DNA of 64,000 nt from Pyrrhosoma nymphula (Eukaryota > Arthropoda > Insecta > Odonata > Coenagrionidae): positions 52,341,164-52,405,163 of the forward strand of contig OY754337.1 in the NCBI GenBank assembly GCA_963573305.1, in the 5' to 3' direction. Shown here piece by piece: positions 32,363 through 43,619 of this stretch. Position numbers and translations under genes: made by a program. The notes beneath the pieces were generated by a model that was not told the DNA's origin, made no database searches, and saw nothing but the letters and a program-made list of their open reading frames with translations. Each line of letters starts with the position of its first letter. Position 1 is the stretch's first letter.

Positions 32363-32619
32363 TTAATTTAGACTTAAAATATTGATTTAAGGTATTCGAT
32401 CTGATGATCTATTTATAAAATGAATTACATTAATCAAAACTTGAATTTATATTTACTTCCCCAAACCGCTCGCAGTCATTTGTTTTTACTTAGTCCATGA
32501 CGACCAACTTACTTCGTTTCTGCTCTCTACGATAAACATACCCGGCGATCAAATCAGATTATTCACATTGAAGAAATCTACTCAAAATCAACTCAAAAGT
32601 AAGTACCGTATGGGTTCTG
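32357..32619 (+). repeat. Helitron-associated direct repeat, copy 1
   Basis: About 260 bases matching 35689-35941 closely, from CATTTAATTT to AAGTAAGTACCGTATGG. In copy 2 this block is followed at once by a Helitron 3' end. It is therefore probably the 5' or internal part of a non-autonomous Helitron family. Confidence 0.65.
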
Positions 32620-32850
32620 TAGCCTTTCTATTTGTTTATTTATGACATATAACCGACATGGAAAGATTGTCTGGTCGAAGCTGCCGGACACCAGATGCCA
32701 ACACAATTGAGATGGCTTTTCGCAATCATCTGCATATTCTGCTCTCCCGCTAACATACCGGAGCTGTGGGGCACCTTCAAAGACGCACTTAGCGAAGATT
32801 TCCTTAGACAACACACGCCCGAACAGGCGTACATTGTACGCCTGTTCGGA

Positions 32851-33462
32851 TCGTATTGTGTTAAATGACTCTAAATGTGTGTTTAATCCTAAGAAAAAGT
32901 TGATTTACTTAGGTGTTGTGATTGATACTGAGGAAAGTACCTTACGACTTACTCCGGGTGCGCTTAAAAGATTGCAACTCGGCATTGAAATTATCCCGCG
33001 ATTGCGGGCAGTGGATATTCCAAAGATAGCAGGTTATATCTCTTGGATATGTTATGTATTGTCTCTCCCATATTTTTTAGTGTCAAATTGTTATACTAGG
33101 AAAACTCAGTGGTTATTGCGATGCTGGGAATTTGAACTGTCCCACAAAGTGCGACGATGTGCTCCGTATACCCTACAATTCCGGGGTTACTCGGACGCTA
33201 CGCCCTGGCAGTGGGCGGTGGTGTGCACAGACTTGGGACTTGAGCACGCAGAGCGGCTGGAACACCAGCTGCCCATCTACTACGCAGAAGCCACTGCAGC
33301 CCTAAAGGGTCTTTTATATATATTTCTAAATGCTCCTGACTACTCTCATATTGAGATGTGCATTGACAATACTGCAGTTTTACAAGCGCTGCGACGCGGA
33401 AATGGTCTTATTTTTAATGATCCTATGTATTGTGAATTGTTTTTATCAGTAATAAAGAATCC
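32851..33462 (+). pseudogene. reverse transcriptase thumb-RNase H, arm 1 of a palindrome
   Basis: The frame 32834-33619 contains NDSKCVFNPKKKLIYLGVV (reverse transcriptase end), then YSDATPWQWAVV, LPIYYAEATAALKGL and CIDNTAVLQALRRGNG. The last three hold the Asp-Glu-Asp pattern of RNase H. This arm lacks the polymerase palm. After IKNP it diverges from arm 2 and loses the final RNase H segment. It matches 34259-33648 in inverted orientation almost base for base. Confidence 0.75.
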
Positions 33463-33647
33463 TGGGCGCTCGTGCCTGTGTCCGCCAACTTCCAACTCAA
33501 CCGCCTCAGTACCGTGCCCGTGCGTATATATACCGTCGGCCGACCAATATGGCCGGCCTAGGCATATAATTACACGAGAACGGTCCTGGAAGGACGGTCG
33601 GCGAGATTGGCGGCCGTAGGCACGAACCTCCAGGACGCTGACTGCGT
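33463..33647. other. 185-bp spacer of the palindrome
   Basis: GC-rich spacer between the two arms. Read on the minus strand it encodes the end of RNase H for arm 2 (SASWRFVPTAANLADRPSR). On the plus strand the similar-sounding text after arm 1 has no such motif. It contains GGCCGGCC and several short inverted strings. Confidence 0.6.
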
Positions 33648-34610
33648 CGGATTCTTTATTACTGATAAAAACAATTCACAATACATAGGATCATTAAAAA
33701 TAAGACCATTTCCGCGTCGCAGCGCTTGTAAAACTGCAGTATTGTCAATGCACATCTCAATATGAGAGTAGTCAGGAGCATTTAGAAATATATATAAAAG
33801 ACCCTTTAGGGCTGCAGTGGCTTCTGCGTAGTAGATGGGCAGCTGGTGTTCCAGCCGCTCTGCGTACTCAAGTCCCAAGTCTGTGCACACCACCGCCCAC
33901 TGCCAGGGCGTAGCGTCCGAGTAACCCCGGAATTGTAGGGTATACGGAGCACATCGTCGCACTTTGTGGGACAGTTCAAATTCCCAGCATCGCAATAACC
34001 ACTGAGTTTTCCTAGTATAACAATTTGACACTAAAAAATATGGGAGAGACAATACATAACATATCCAAGAGATATAACCTGCTATCTTTGGAATATCCAC
34101 TGCCCGCAATCGCGGGATAATTTCAATGCCGAGTTGCAATCTTTTAAGCGCACCCGGAGTAAGTCGTAAGGTACTTTCCTCAGTATCAATCACAACACCT
34201 AAGTAAATCAACTTTTTCTTAGGATTAAACACACATTTAGAGTCATTTAACACAATACGTAAGTCATTTTTGAGAAAAGAAACCAGTCTATGTACATTTT
34301 GGCGGGCGACCAACAGGTAGCCCCCAAGGACCACCAGCTAGTCGTCTAAATAGGGAATAATACATATGTCAAACAGTTTATACACTTCGCGGGCAACTGA
34401 TCTTGCCCACCGCTGCATTATTGCAGGTGCTAAGCAATGCCCCATGGGCAATCTCTGAAAACAATAGTATTGGTGATTGCATCTAACCCCGTAATATTTC
34501 ACATGGTCATAACGAATTGGCAATTGATAAAATGCATCCTTCAAGTCTATTTTAATCGGTGAGCTCAAGTCTATTTTAATACGCCGTACAACCTCACCAT
34601 GCAGCAATTA
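33570..34610 (-). pseudogene. reverse transcriptase-RNase H gene, arm 2, family uncertain
   Basis: Read from 34610 down: IKIDLKDAFYQLPI (first catalytic Asp), QRLPMGHCLAPAIMQRW, then IIPYLDD (catalytic Asp pair) up to a stop at about 34338. The frame 34334-33570 continues with the thumb, RNase H (DATPW, AEATAAL, IDNTAVL) and ADRPSR, then stop. The YLDDW box and an RNase H fused directly to the thumb recall DIRS-type and pararetroviral-type polymerases more than Copia or LINEs. No integrase, recombinase or gag is seen. A 16-base repeat near 34550-34580 duplicates KIDL. The sequence sits among Helitron fragments. Confidence 0.6.
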
Positions 34611-35195
34611 GAAGCAATTTTTACACAGCACGGTAGAAACTGCGAAGCTTTTCATCTGCCAAAGCCAGTTGTTACCGAGAACTCAATGTTAACCAAATTT
34701 ATTCAACAACCATATTATGTCCAAAAAATGACGATTGTACCACAATCATTGATTATGTAATTTCGAATTTGTTACCCGGACAGGAAACGGCTTATCTCAG
34801 TTCTGATTCGGTTCTCTGCGAAGAGACGGAAAACGCTCAGTTGTATCCATTAGAATTTCTGAACTCATTAAGCCCTTCAGGTTTGCCACCTCATAAACTC
34901 ATACTAAAAAGAACGCTATTATCATGTTGATTAGAAACCTAAACGCTAAGCAGGGCTTAATTAATGGCGCCGGATTAGTTGTAACTTACTAACTAAATAA
35001 GGCACAGGGACAGACGCTAACAAAGGCAGGATTGTACTTGCCTGACCCTGTTTTTTCACACGGTCAGGTGTATGTGGCGTTTTCCAGGGTGCGCTCTTTC
35101 AGTGACATCTATGTCTGTGTAAAACAGACCCACCAACAAACAATCACAGATGACCATATCATCACTTCAAACATAGTGTTCAAAGAGGTCCAGTA
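34598..35195 (+). pseudogene. Helitron helicase, internally deleted C-terminal fragment
   Basis: MQQLEAIFTQHGRNCEAFHL (then PKP) resembles the Helitron helicase linker. After a deletion the C-terminal part follows: LPGQETAYLSSDSV, EFLNSLSPSGLPPHKL, then NKAQGQTL and GQVYVAFSRVRSFSDIYV, which is the helicase motif V/VI region. The frame ends at TAA near 35195. Stops around 34920-34990 show decay. The Rep nuclease domain is absent. Confidence 0.75.
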
Positions 35196-35303
35196 AACAT
35201 GTAAATATGCTGTAAATATGTGAATACGTTAACCTAATGTTTAAAAAAATATATAATCTAAAATTTAAACACACATCTATTCCTTACTTCAACCCACACC
35301 TAC

Positions 35304-35406
35304 ATAAATGACGCACTAACTACACGGTACTAACTATACGGTGTGCACTTCAATTAAGTGGGATTTGAGGAGGATACAGTGCGAATGCTTCGCACGGGTC
35401 AACTAG
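35304..35406 (+). mobile_element. Helitron 3' terminus, copy 1
   Basis: GTGCGAATGCTTCGCAC forms a 7-bp hairpin with a 3-base loop. It is followed by GGGTCAACTAG and then T. A hairpin about ten bases before CTRR is the signature of a Helitron 3' end. The 100 bases before it repeat at 35942-36043. Confidence 0.75.
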
Positions 35407-35688
35407 TATATATTATTTCTCAAGGGCTTTTTTTTGTCGGTACGCCATAACTTCCTTAATACTTCATCAATTTTCATAAATGAGACATCATTTTAAAGCT
35501 TTTCTTAACCACTATACCGGAAAAATATACAAATTACTCAAATTTCAGTTGTTTTTCGAAAACTTATAATTGAAAAAACGGTTTTTTGAAATCCCGCCCT
35601 CGACCTATCGATCCTCTATCGAGAATATCGAGATATATCGTAATGAAACCGATTTCAATTTCATGCATCTATTATCTCAATCCACATT

Positions 35689-36043
35689 TAATTTCGACTT
35701 AAAATATTGATTGAAGGTATTCGATCTGCTGATCTAGGTATTTATAAAATGAACTAAATTAATCAAAACTTTATATTTACTTCCCCAAACCACTCGCAGT
35801 CATTTGTTTTTACTTAGTCCATGACGACCAACTTACTTCGTCTCTGCTCTCTACGATAAACAAACCCGGCGATCAAATCAGATTATTCACTAAAAAGAAA
35901 TCTACACAAGGTCAACTCAAAAGTAAGTACCGTATGGATTCTGACGCACTAACTACACGGTACTAACTATACGGTGTGCACTTCAATTAAGTGGGATTTG
36001 AGGAGGATACAGTGTGAATGCTTCGCACGGGTCGACTAGTCGG
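35689..36043 (+). mobile_element. short non-autonomous Helitron-like copy
   Basis: Bases 35689-35941 match 32357-32619. Bases 35942-36043 match the Helitron 3' terminus at 35304-35406, including the hairpin, here ending GGGTCGACTAG. In this copy the two blocks are joined directly. At 32.4-35.4 kb the same two blocks are separated by about 2.7 kb, including the palindrome and helicase fragment. Confidence 0.7.
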
Positions 36044-37490
36044 TAATAAAATCGGCACTGTATCGATAGCGTAGTCTGCCATCTTCTTCAGCGCGACTGT
36101 TCACCTTGAAGAAAAAAGTAAACTACGCTATCGAAACGTCAGTGTTGATTAACACCACCATCCGGTGAGAAACCAGATAACTCTTCATTGTAAATATTCG
36201 TCGAAAAACATAAGAGCTCTCAAAAGATTAGTAGATTGTATTTACAGTCTTTACGTCAACTACCCCTAAAACGCCTGTTAGATGCATGCTCGCTGTATAT
36301 GGCAAAATTATACAACAGAAAATAAAGTTTAAATACCTTGGCATAGATAGATTGTCTTGATAATGAAATGTGGAATCCTAATTCAGACAACAAACAACAA
36401 AAGACTTAAGGGTGACTGGGTGCTTGAGCGAAAGAATATGGAAGAACCGACAAATAGGTATAGAAGAAAAATCTAGGTGAAAGTATTTCAGGTCTGCCAA
36501 AAATTGGTGATCAAATTAAGTAGAAACCACGGACCTTAGCCTTGCCGGAACAATTCACAGACCACCACGATACCCATACTTCCTGATTCCTAAGGCAATT
36601 TGAGAGGATTTAAGGGAACTAGAATTTCAGCCCCTAAAGTCGATCTAGAATCACACTGGTAAGGGAAATATGGACCTCTGACAAGCCACTAACCACGGGG
36701 ATAAATGCTGTAACATAACTTATTCCGTGATTGGCTATGTATGCTGACATTTCAGGTCAGCTGAAAATCGGTTCTGGAATCACGTAGAAATTTCCTTTAG
36801 AATCAGGATGCCTGGGTATCGTGGTGGTCTGCGCTTTGGCCTGGCAAGCCAAAGGTTCGATCCCTGGTCCAAGTTGATTTTTTCCTGAAGCAATTTATGC
36901 GCAAAATCTAGAGTTAACAGCTACTATACGATCACTAATGACATAAATGGTGGAGGCTCTGCCAGACACAGCAAGAACAAGAAGGCTCTTGGAGACTGGT
37001 GAGATGAAAGTACTGCGGAAAATCACCGATGAAACATTACTGGACTGAGAATGAAATGAAACTACAAAAAAAATTAGGTGTGTTTAGGACAACACGGGAG
37101 AAGTGTAAACTTCTTTCACCGATTTATATTCCCAAATAAATCTCTGTATAAAAAAGGAGAATACGGTACAATAATTTTTAAAAATGAATATTCCATTTAT
37201 GAAAATTTTATTTGTTGACAAAATAGGCATTTATCTGAAAAATAGGTATTTTAAATGCGTCTGAATAATATAAAACTCATTTATGTATCTTATGTTAATG
37301 ATATTTCTATTCGAATTAACAATTTTCATCATCATTTGTTACATCTTCAATCACCATTTCCTCATTTTCTCGCATGTTATTTCCATTATTCTCTTGAACA
37401 ATTTGACTTATTTCATTTTTCATTAATATTTGTACAGAATTCTAGGAAAGAAACTATTGGCTTATGATAACTAAAGTAAATAATAAAAAT
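36044..37490. other. intergenic DNA with a tRNA-like string
   Basis: No gene was recognised. A pair of inverted 12-mers (CGATAGCGTAGT and its complement) lies at about 36064-36133. At 36809-36873 a tRNA-like segment has an anticodon-arm-like hairpin (TTTGGC CTGGCAA GCCAAA) directly followed by the B box GGTTCGATCCC. The variable and acceptor regions do not form a good cloverleaf. A tRNA-derived SINE head is more likely than a functional tRNA. Confidence 0.35.
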
Positions 37491-37493
37491 TAT

Positions 37494-38060
37494 TTATTTG
37501 AAATTGTCCAAAAATCTCGTCAATACAGCATCAATCGTTGTTCCATATCTCGTTGTGCTCTGATTTTTATCATTTGACATGATTAAGTCTAGCTTTTGTT
37601 TGAGAAAAGCGATTAGTGGTTGTGTCTTTTCATCGGCAAAATTAATATTGAAATCTCCACTGATCATTGGAATTTCATGAAAGTTATCTTCAAGCAACGC
37701 AGAACCGTCTTTAGTATATATTAATAAATTTTGATGAAGAAATTTAATGATCTCCTGTATATTTTTCCCTGGAGAAATATAAACAGCAATAATTATGATA
37801 ACCTGTCCTGTTTCTGTGACACATCTACTTAAACAAAGCTCTCCGATTCCCGACTGAAACACTCCAAGTCCAGCTGATCTGTTTGAATGAATATCAATAT
37901 GTGAGGTCACCATATTCGCGTTATCACCTGCATTATGATAAATTGCCACTCCACCGGCAGAAACTCCAAGTCGTATATATTTTGTAACGCAATAAAAATT
38001 CGGACTACCAATGATTCATATGTGTTTCCGAGAGAATAATTACATTTGCTTTTTTCAAAA
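37494..38060 (-). pseudogene. Helentron AP-type endonuclease domain
   Basis: On the minus strand: ANVIILSETHM (about 38056), then IIIIAVYISPGKNIQEII, MISGDFNINFADEK and TRYGTTIDAVLTR. This is an endonuclease-exonuclease-phosphatase fold. Helentrons, unlike canonical Helitrons, carry such a domain after the helicase. It lies directly downstream of the helicase at 38210-39642 in the same orientation. A stop near 38005 and frameshifts break it. Confidence 0.7.
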
Positions 38061-38209
38061 TACTGTCATTGAGATCGGTGAGTGCGTGTGCAATGTTGCT
38101 TTGACAATTGATTTAACAAAAGTTATTCCTGTCCCGTTGTTAATAAAGTCAGACAAAACTTGACTAATTGTTGTGAGTTAATTAAGTGATGCCTCTTAAA
38201 TTCCAGTTG

Positions 38210-39642
38210 TTAATCCATCAAAGATGTAGAGTTTGTCCGGCCATGACAAAATATTTGGCTATTGTCTTTTGTGGTGATATATAGATCATTAAAACTTGTC
38301 ACTCTGGATAACGCGAAGAACACTAACTGTATGCAGTGTGATCGGTCATATTCATATACCACTTCATCAAAAATGCCACTTTGCGATTTGTGAATTGTGA
38401 TTGCACCGGCTGAAACTAATGGAAAATGATTCATTCGAGCAATAATGGTTTTATTGTTATTTAGGGGTATTGCAGATGTTCTTCTGAATATTTTTATAGC
38501 TTCTCCATCGATATTATGTTGTACAATATGTCCAACCCATTTCTTCTGTAGCTTCCGTCCAACTTTGTTCGGAAATATCAACCAAACTTTAGAAATCTCT
38601 GTGTTTTCATCTACATCAATATGACATAATTTTCCAACGGCGCCATTTGCCAGTCCATTTGTTACATCGATGTTTGCAGTTAGGATGCAATATTTTTCTG
38701 TTACAAAGGTTATCTCATAAGGTAATTCTCCAGTATCGATCGTGGACTTTTTATGCAATTTTTGCTTAACGTAAGCTTCTTGTTCCGCATTGTGACATCC
38801 ATTGAAAATGTCTTTGGCAATGGAAATGATTTTTCCATGCATGTTATTTAGGATCAAATTGTTATAGTTCTGTACAGATGTGTTATCTAGGAACAGCCGT
38901 ATTCCATTAGGGCTTAATCTGTCGGCATCTTCTTTTGTAAAAAAAAACGAGATTCAATAAGGGCAAGTTCATCTTCTGTTAATTTTTCCCCATTTCCGAT
39001 TTTAGTAAGTGCTGATGAAAACATAACATTTGCTTGTCTTATCACTTGAGTTAATTCGTAAAATTTCAACCCATGCCATAATGTAGGTCCAGTCATTTTC
39101 TTCTTAATTTGTTTGAATATGGGTGTTGCTTTAACAGGTGGTAACTGAAACAAATCTCCAATTATTATCATATCTAGACCGTCAAAATTTTCATTGAATT
39201 TTCCAGTAATTTGTTTTAGTCGCTGATCGATTCGTTCTAACAGCTCTGCTCCTGTCATACTATCCTCATCTATTATAATCACTTTGACATATTTGAATAA
39301 TGCCCTGTACCGATGTGCGACATCCATACCCTACGGTAACAACTTCGACAGAGATATTTTTAGCGCTGTAGGAACAGTAGTTCCATCGATCGCAACAGCA
39401 GCTTTTCCAGTCGAAGCACAAGTAATATAGGTATTACAGTATCCGTCGTTATCTGAAAACCTATTATAGATTTCCATTATCAGTTTAATTACGAATGTTT
39501 TTCCACATCCGGCGGGCCCTGTAAAAAATATTTGTAGAGGACTTTCTTGATCAGACAGTAAATGGTGAATCACATATAGCAAAATAGCTTGTTGCTTTTC
39601 ATTAGCCATTCGCATAGTTATACAAAATTCTGCATGAGGCAA
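38210..39642 (-). pseudogene. PIF1-type helicase of a Helentron
   Basis: Three minus-strand frames make up one helicase. 39642-39331 has Walker A (FFTGPAGCGKTFVIKL) and TCASTGKAAVAI. 39327-38914 has Walker B (IIIDEDSM) and IIIGDLFQLPPV. 38857-38210 has the nucleic-acid-contacting C-terminal motifs (ITIHKSQSGIFDEVVYEYDR, FFALSRVTSFNDLYI), where the usual SQG is SQS. Two breaks separate them. In Helentrons this helicase unwinds the donor strand for rolling-circle transfer together with a Rep nuclease. The Rep domain is not found to the right, so the copy is truncated. Confidence 0.8.
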
Positions 39643-40034
39643 AACATTTCTTTTCTTTTGGCAATAGCTCCTAGTTTATTACACCCATTTTTTATGAAAA
39701 ACCATTTTTCCCCCACAAATTTGTTGGAAAAAAACTTTTTGAGAAGATAAGAACAGAATCTGAAAGAAATTGTCAAGAATTGTTCCCAAAAAATTCTAAA
39801 AAAAAAAGACTCCACCACTATAAATAGATCCTTGGACCTTAAGTACGTGGGACGACGACTCTAAACACTATGCCATCTTACTCTGTTAAAGAGAGTGCGT
39901 TCTCATGAGTTTACATTCGGCATGCTAAGCGGGGCCCCGGAAAAAAGAATCTGACGGTACGTGACGCGAGTTTGCTCTTTTTCCCCCATGCCAAAAGTGC
40001 CCAATGGGCCAAAAGAAGTTTACACTTCAAAAAT
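39643..40034. other. no feature seen
   Basis: AT-rich sequence upstream of the helicase fragment with no recognisable Rep domain, Helitron terminus or gene. Confidence 0.5.
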
Positions 40035-40670
40035 AAAATTCGAATACGGTCCCCATTATGACTAGCGAAATTTCCCGCTCAAACTACGATTGCAAAAGGG
40101 AGGGAAGGGGGTCGGTAGAAAGTGGGAAGGGGATAAGGTTGGGAGGGAGGGGAAAGAGGGAGAGGGGGTGGAGGAGGAGAGACGGTGGGTGGGGAATTGT
40201 GCACATGGGTCGAGGGGCGAAAGAAATCCTTGCATATCTGTTTACGTGTGCCTTCTACCAATCCACCCTCCCCCCCCCGTGGCACCCAACTCCCCCGCCC
40301 CCCGCGCTCGGACGAGGCAATTTTTTGAGTTAAAATGGCGCATCAACACAAGTGATTTCAACCACTGTTTTTTCCACTCGACCGATTTTTCGGACTTTAA
40401 GAACTGAGGGCATGTCGTACATGGAAACATAACCCTGTGCATTATCGATGCCGTAAAGCGAAATAAACTGGTGATCTATTTGCGAGCCACCTAGCATTAC
40501 AATGTTGATAGCAGCGCGTATGTTTCACCCGATTTCGTATCTCCCCGAACCGCGCTCTTGGGGGTCACATTGGAAACGCTCGGTGCTAAACTAATGTGAC
40601 TAAGGAGTCACGTGGTACAATAACGAACGGGTCTAGATTTTGGTGTGTTTGACCCACTATTAAGGTAGTT
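40035..40670 (+). repeat. long direct repeat, copy 1
   Basis: It matches 41165-41850 with moderate divergence, from a CCATTATGACTAG region through a G-rich then C-rich block to GGAGTCAC and TGGTACAATAACGA. The polypurine and polypyrimidine stretches give open frames in several phases that are not genes. The two copies are about 1.13 kb apart. Confidence 0.75.
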
Positions 40671-40875
40671 TATGCGAAAAATCAATTCACCTAGAATTTA
40701 ATGATTTGGACGTCATTTTAAAGAAAAGACTTACTACTTTTTAATGATATCAAAATATAAACCCTTTTCAGAACTACTTTTCAAGCAATTTGCTTAAAAA
40801 TATAAGCGGTTATACATGGGATAGATTACGGCTCTGCGCTCCAGAGGGAGAATATTGAAAAAAATTAGGAATTTC
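40664..40875 (-). repeat. dispersed ~200-bp repeat (CTCCCTCTGGAGCG family), copy 1
   Basis: This inverted copy shares the family core, read on the minus strand as CTCCCTCTGGAGCG followed by a TAAACAGC-like string, GCAAATT and TTTTGATAT. Other copies lie at 50430-50630 and 56085-56295. Confidence 0.65.
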
Positions 40876-41164
40876 TAACGTCTAGATTTCGTCAGAAAGG
40901 TAACTGTGTGTAGTTTGCATGTTTCTTCAACTATTTATAAAAAAATATGTTATTACGCCACGCATTTATTTTTACAGAATCGCAAAAAAACCCGTCGTGA
41001 AGGCGCTTTTGCTGTACTGCGTGGAAAAATGAGTCAAGTTAGAGACTTATGTGGCTAAATTTATTTAATCACTGAGAATGTTTTCATAAAATATATATAT
41101 TTTCGCGTGCGCCATTAGTATTATAGTGTTTATTTCATACTTCTTACAGACGCTAAAATTTAAA

Positions 41165-41850
41165 AAAATGTGAATATGGTCTCCATTATGACTAGAAAAA
41201 TATTCCGCTCAAACTTCGTGAAGATTACAAGGGTCAGTGAAGGGGGTTTGGGAAAAAAGTGGGAAGGGGAAGAGGGATGGAAGGAGCGAAAGGGGGAGAG
41301 GGGTTGGAGGAGGGGAGAGGCAGTGGGAAGGGATGCAGTGGACGAGGGGCGAATGAATTGGCATTTGTTTACGTTAAACTTCTCCGAATTCAAGCAGCAG
41401 AGACCCACACTTGCCCACTCCCCCCTGCCCTTCCCCCCCCCCTCCCCCGCTGTCGGACGGGACCTTTTTTGCTCATCGCGAGGTATTGGGAGAGCCATCT
41501 CCTTATGCGGGAAAAAAGATAACGCGCCAGTGATATCATCGGCAGTTTTTTTCTGATCCACTGATTTTTCGGACGTTTAGAACGGAGGCATTTCGTTCAT
41601 GCATACATGACCCTGAGCATTATCGATGCCATGAAACGAAATAAACTGGCGGTGTATATTTTCGAGCCACCTATATAGTAATACAGTGTTCATAGCAGCG
41701 CGTATGTTTCACTCGGTTTCACATCTCTGCGATCCGCACTCAGGGATATTTGTTTAAAATGCTCCTAACTAAGCTAATAATGTATCTAAGGAGTCACATG
41801 GTACAATAACGAGCGGGTCGAGATTTTGTTGTGTTTGGATCACTCTTAAA
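41165..41850 (+). repeat. long direct repeat, copy 2
   Basis: Second copy of 40035-40670. The shared blocks keep their order, and the G-rich and C-rich stretches differ most. Confidence 0.75.
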
Positions 41851-42568
41851 AATCTCACGCAGCCTTCCTGATCGAGTTTCTCTCATCGGAATATTGTTAA
41901 TCGTGTTAAAAAAATCCTGATTAATGGCGCAATAAACCTCACATTGGAACCTTAACTTATAAATCCGAAAGGTTCTAAATCACCAAAATATCGAAACGTT
42001 TTATTTGTTTAACAGGATTAAACAAATTAAGAGCATAGCACGAGTAGTTGCCCTATTCGTACATACAAATTAAAAAAAGCATGAGAACATCGTGATTTAA
42101 AAATACTTCGTTATTGTATGTACCGCGTTACTCCTTAGTTACGTGATCGGAAATATCTCGAGAGTTTCAAATGCAATCCACCTTGTTTCCTAAGTCTGTC
42201 CCCCCACTCATTGTCAGTAGAAGCAGCGCAAACAGCAGGCTGAGGTCGAACGGGTGGTATTGGCCACTAGCTTGTCACTTCGCCGCGGCGATAGTCCCAT
42301 TGGACTCTCGGGTGATATACGCCCATACGATTTTCCTTCATACAACCCCAACTCCTCAACCAAGCTCAACCCTGCCTCTTGCCACGCCACGTCTCCTTTT
42401 TGTTTACCTATACCCCCTTCCCTTCCTGGAATCCCCCCTCCTTGAACCTTCTGCCACCCCCTAAAACCTCCCCTACCATTCAAGACGTCCGCCCTGGCAG
42501 CAGTTCATTTTTCGATTTCATGCGGTCGTGATATGAAGTGAACGTCGTCGTGGCTGGTCACGTAAGAT

Positions 42569-43544
42569 ATGAAGATTCATGTATCCTGCTATTTTCATCG
42601 AAGATCTGATCTTGCTGCAAAGAATTTGAGAACAGTGTGCTCCCGTTTTACTTTTCTATTTCGCGTTAAATTTGATCAAGTGATGATTTTCGGAGAGGAT
42701 ACCTACTTATTTAACGCAAAGCATCTACTCCTTGGACGACGGCATGGTCGAACCCCGCGTTTGCACGCCCTTCTATCTATGGGTAAGTACTATTATTTGA
42801 TGGATTTTTAATTTACTGATAAATAAATCTTTGTGTTTTAGTCTTGTCACTTTTGTGCCGCATATGGCACATTTTTAAAAATTCGCTGGTATCATTCTCC
42901 TGCATTAAACTTATATTTGGTCCCATCTTTTTCAGTCGCAGCACTTGTTCTTCTATGGGAAGCAAGTTGGAAGAGCTGAATGGATCAAGATAGTTCTCCT
43001 TTCTACCATGCGACAGCTCCCGAAAGCTCTGCATTCACCGGTGCTGTTAGACATGATATTTTCACTACTGGCTGGGGAACTCGTGGACTCCAGTGCAGAG
43101 TTTTTTGTTCATGGGACACCAGCGTGCTCATGAGGGGCAGGCAGACAGGGTCGTGGTGAAAGGGCAAGCTGGATTCAAAAGGTAACCATTTCGGTGTATT
43201 GAATTCACATATTTTTCGTAAAGCTCGCCAAATCCATCTGAGTGAAAGTGTCTTCTTCCATTTATCGCATTACTGAAATGAGTTTTTCCGCTACCCAATT
43301 GTGAATGAAAACTTTAATTTCGTCATATTTTCAGGAATAACCAGAGGATTGGCTGAGGAGACAGTCGAGAGGGCCGTCGACCTTATCTATTCAATGGAAT
43401 GCTGGTATTTGATTGCATTGATCTTCAAGTGCCCTCATGCTCGCAGCCAGCGTTTCGATGTGCTACGGTCGAGTCAGGCATATGGCGCGTCCTACAGGAA
43501 GGCAGTTCATTGCAAGCAGGGACTCGGGAGACTGCCAGCGAGTG
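42569..43544 (+). ncRNA. possible three-exon transcript, coding status unclear
   Basis: Consensus splice sites suggest exons ending at 42782 (donor GTAAGT), at 42936-43181 (acceptor TTTTTCAG, donor GTAACC) and at 43335-43544 (acceptor ATTTTCAG, donor GTGAGT). Exon 1 has an ATG frame from 42569 (MKIHVSCYFHRR...). Spliced to exon 2 it stops after about 14 codons. Exon 2 is open in another frame for about 60 codons and exon 3 for its full length. No domain is recognised. A long non-coding RNA, a decayed gene or transposon exons would all fit. Confidence 0.35.
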
Positions 43545-43619
43545 GTGAGTACCTTCATTTTGGTGACTTTCCATGTATATCATGCTGCTTGACGTGAAAT
43601 ATCTCTGTGGGGTTAATTC

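Noticed and set aside
36809..36873. Possible tRNA-Ala
   Set aside because: The anticodon-like hairpin and B box are present, but the T stem pairs poorly, the variable loop is missing and no acceptor stem closes.
40058..40407. Overlapping frames of 91-105 codons on both strands (also 41160-41561)
   Set aside because: They come from G-rich and C-rich low-complexity blocks inside a duplicated repeat and differ between the two copies.
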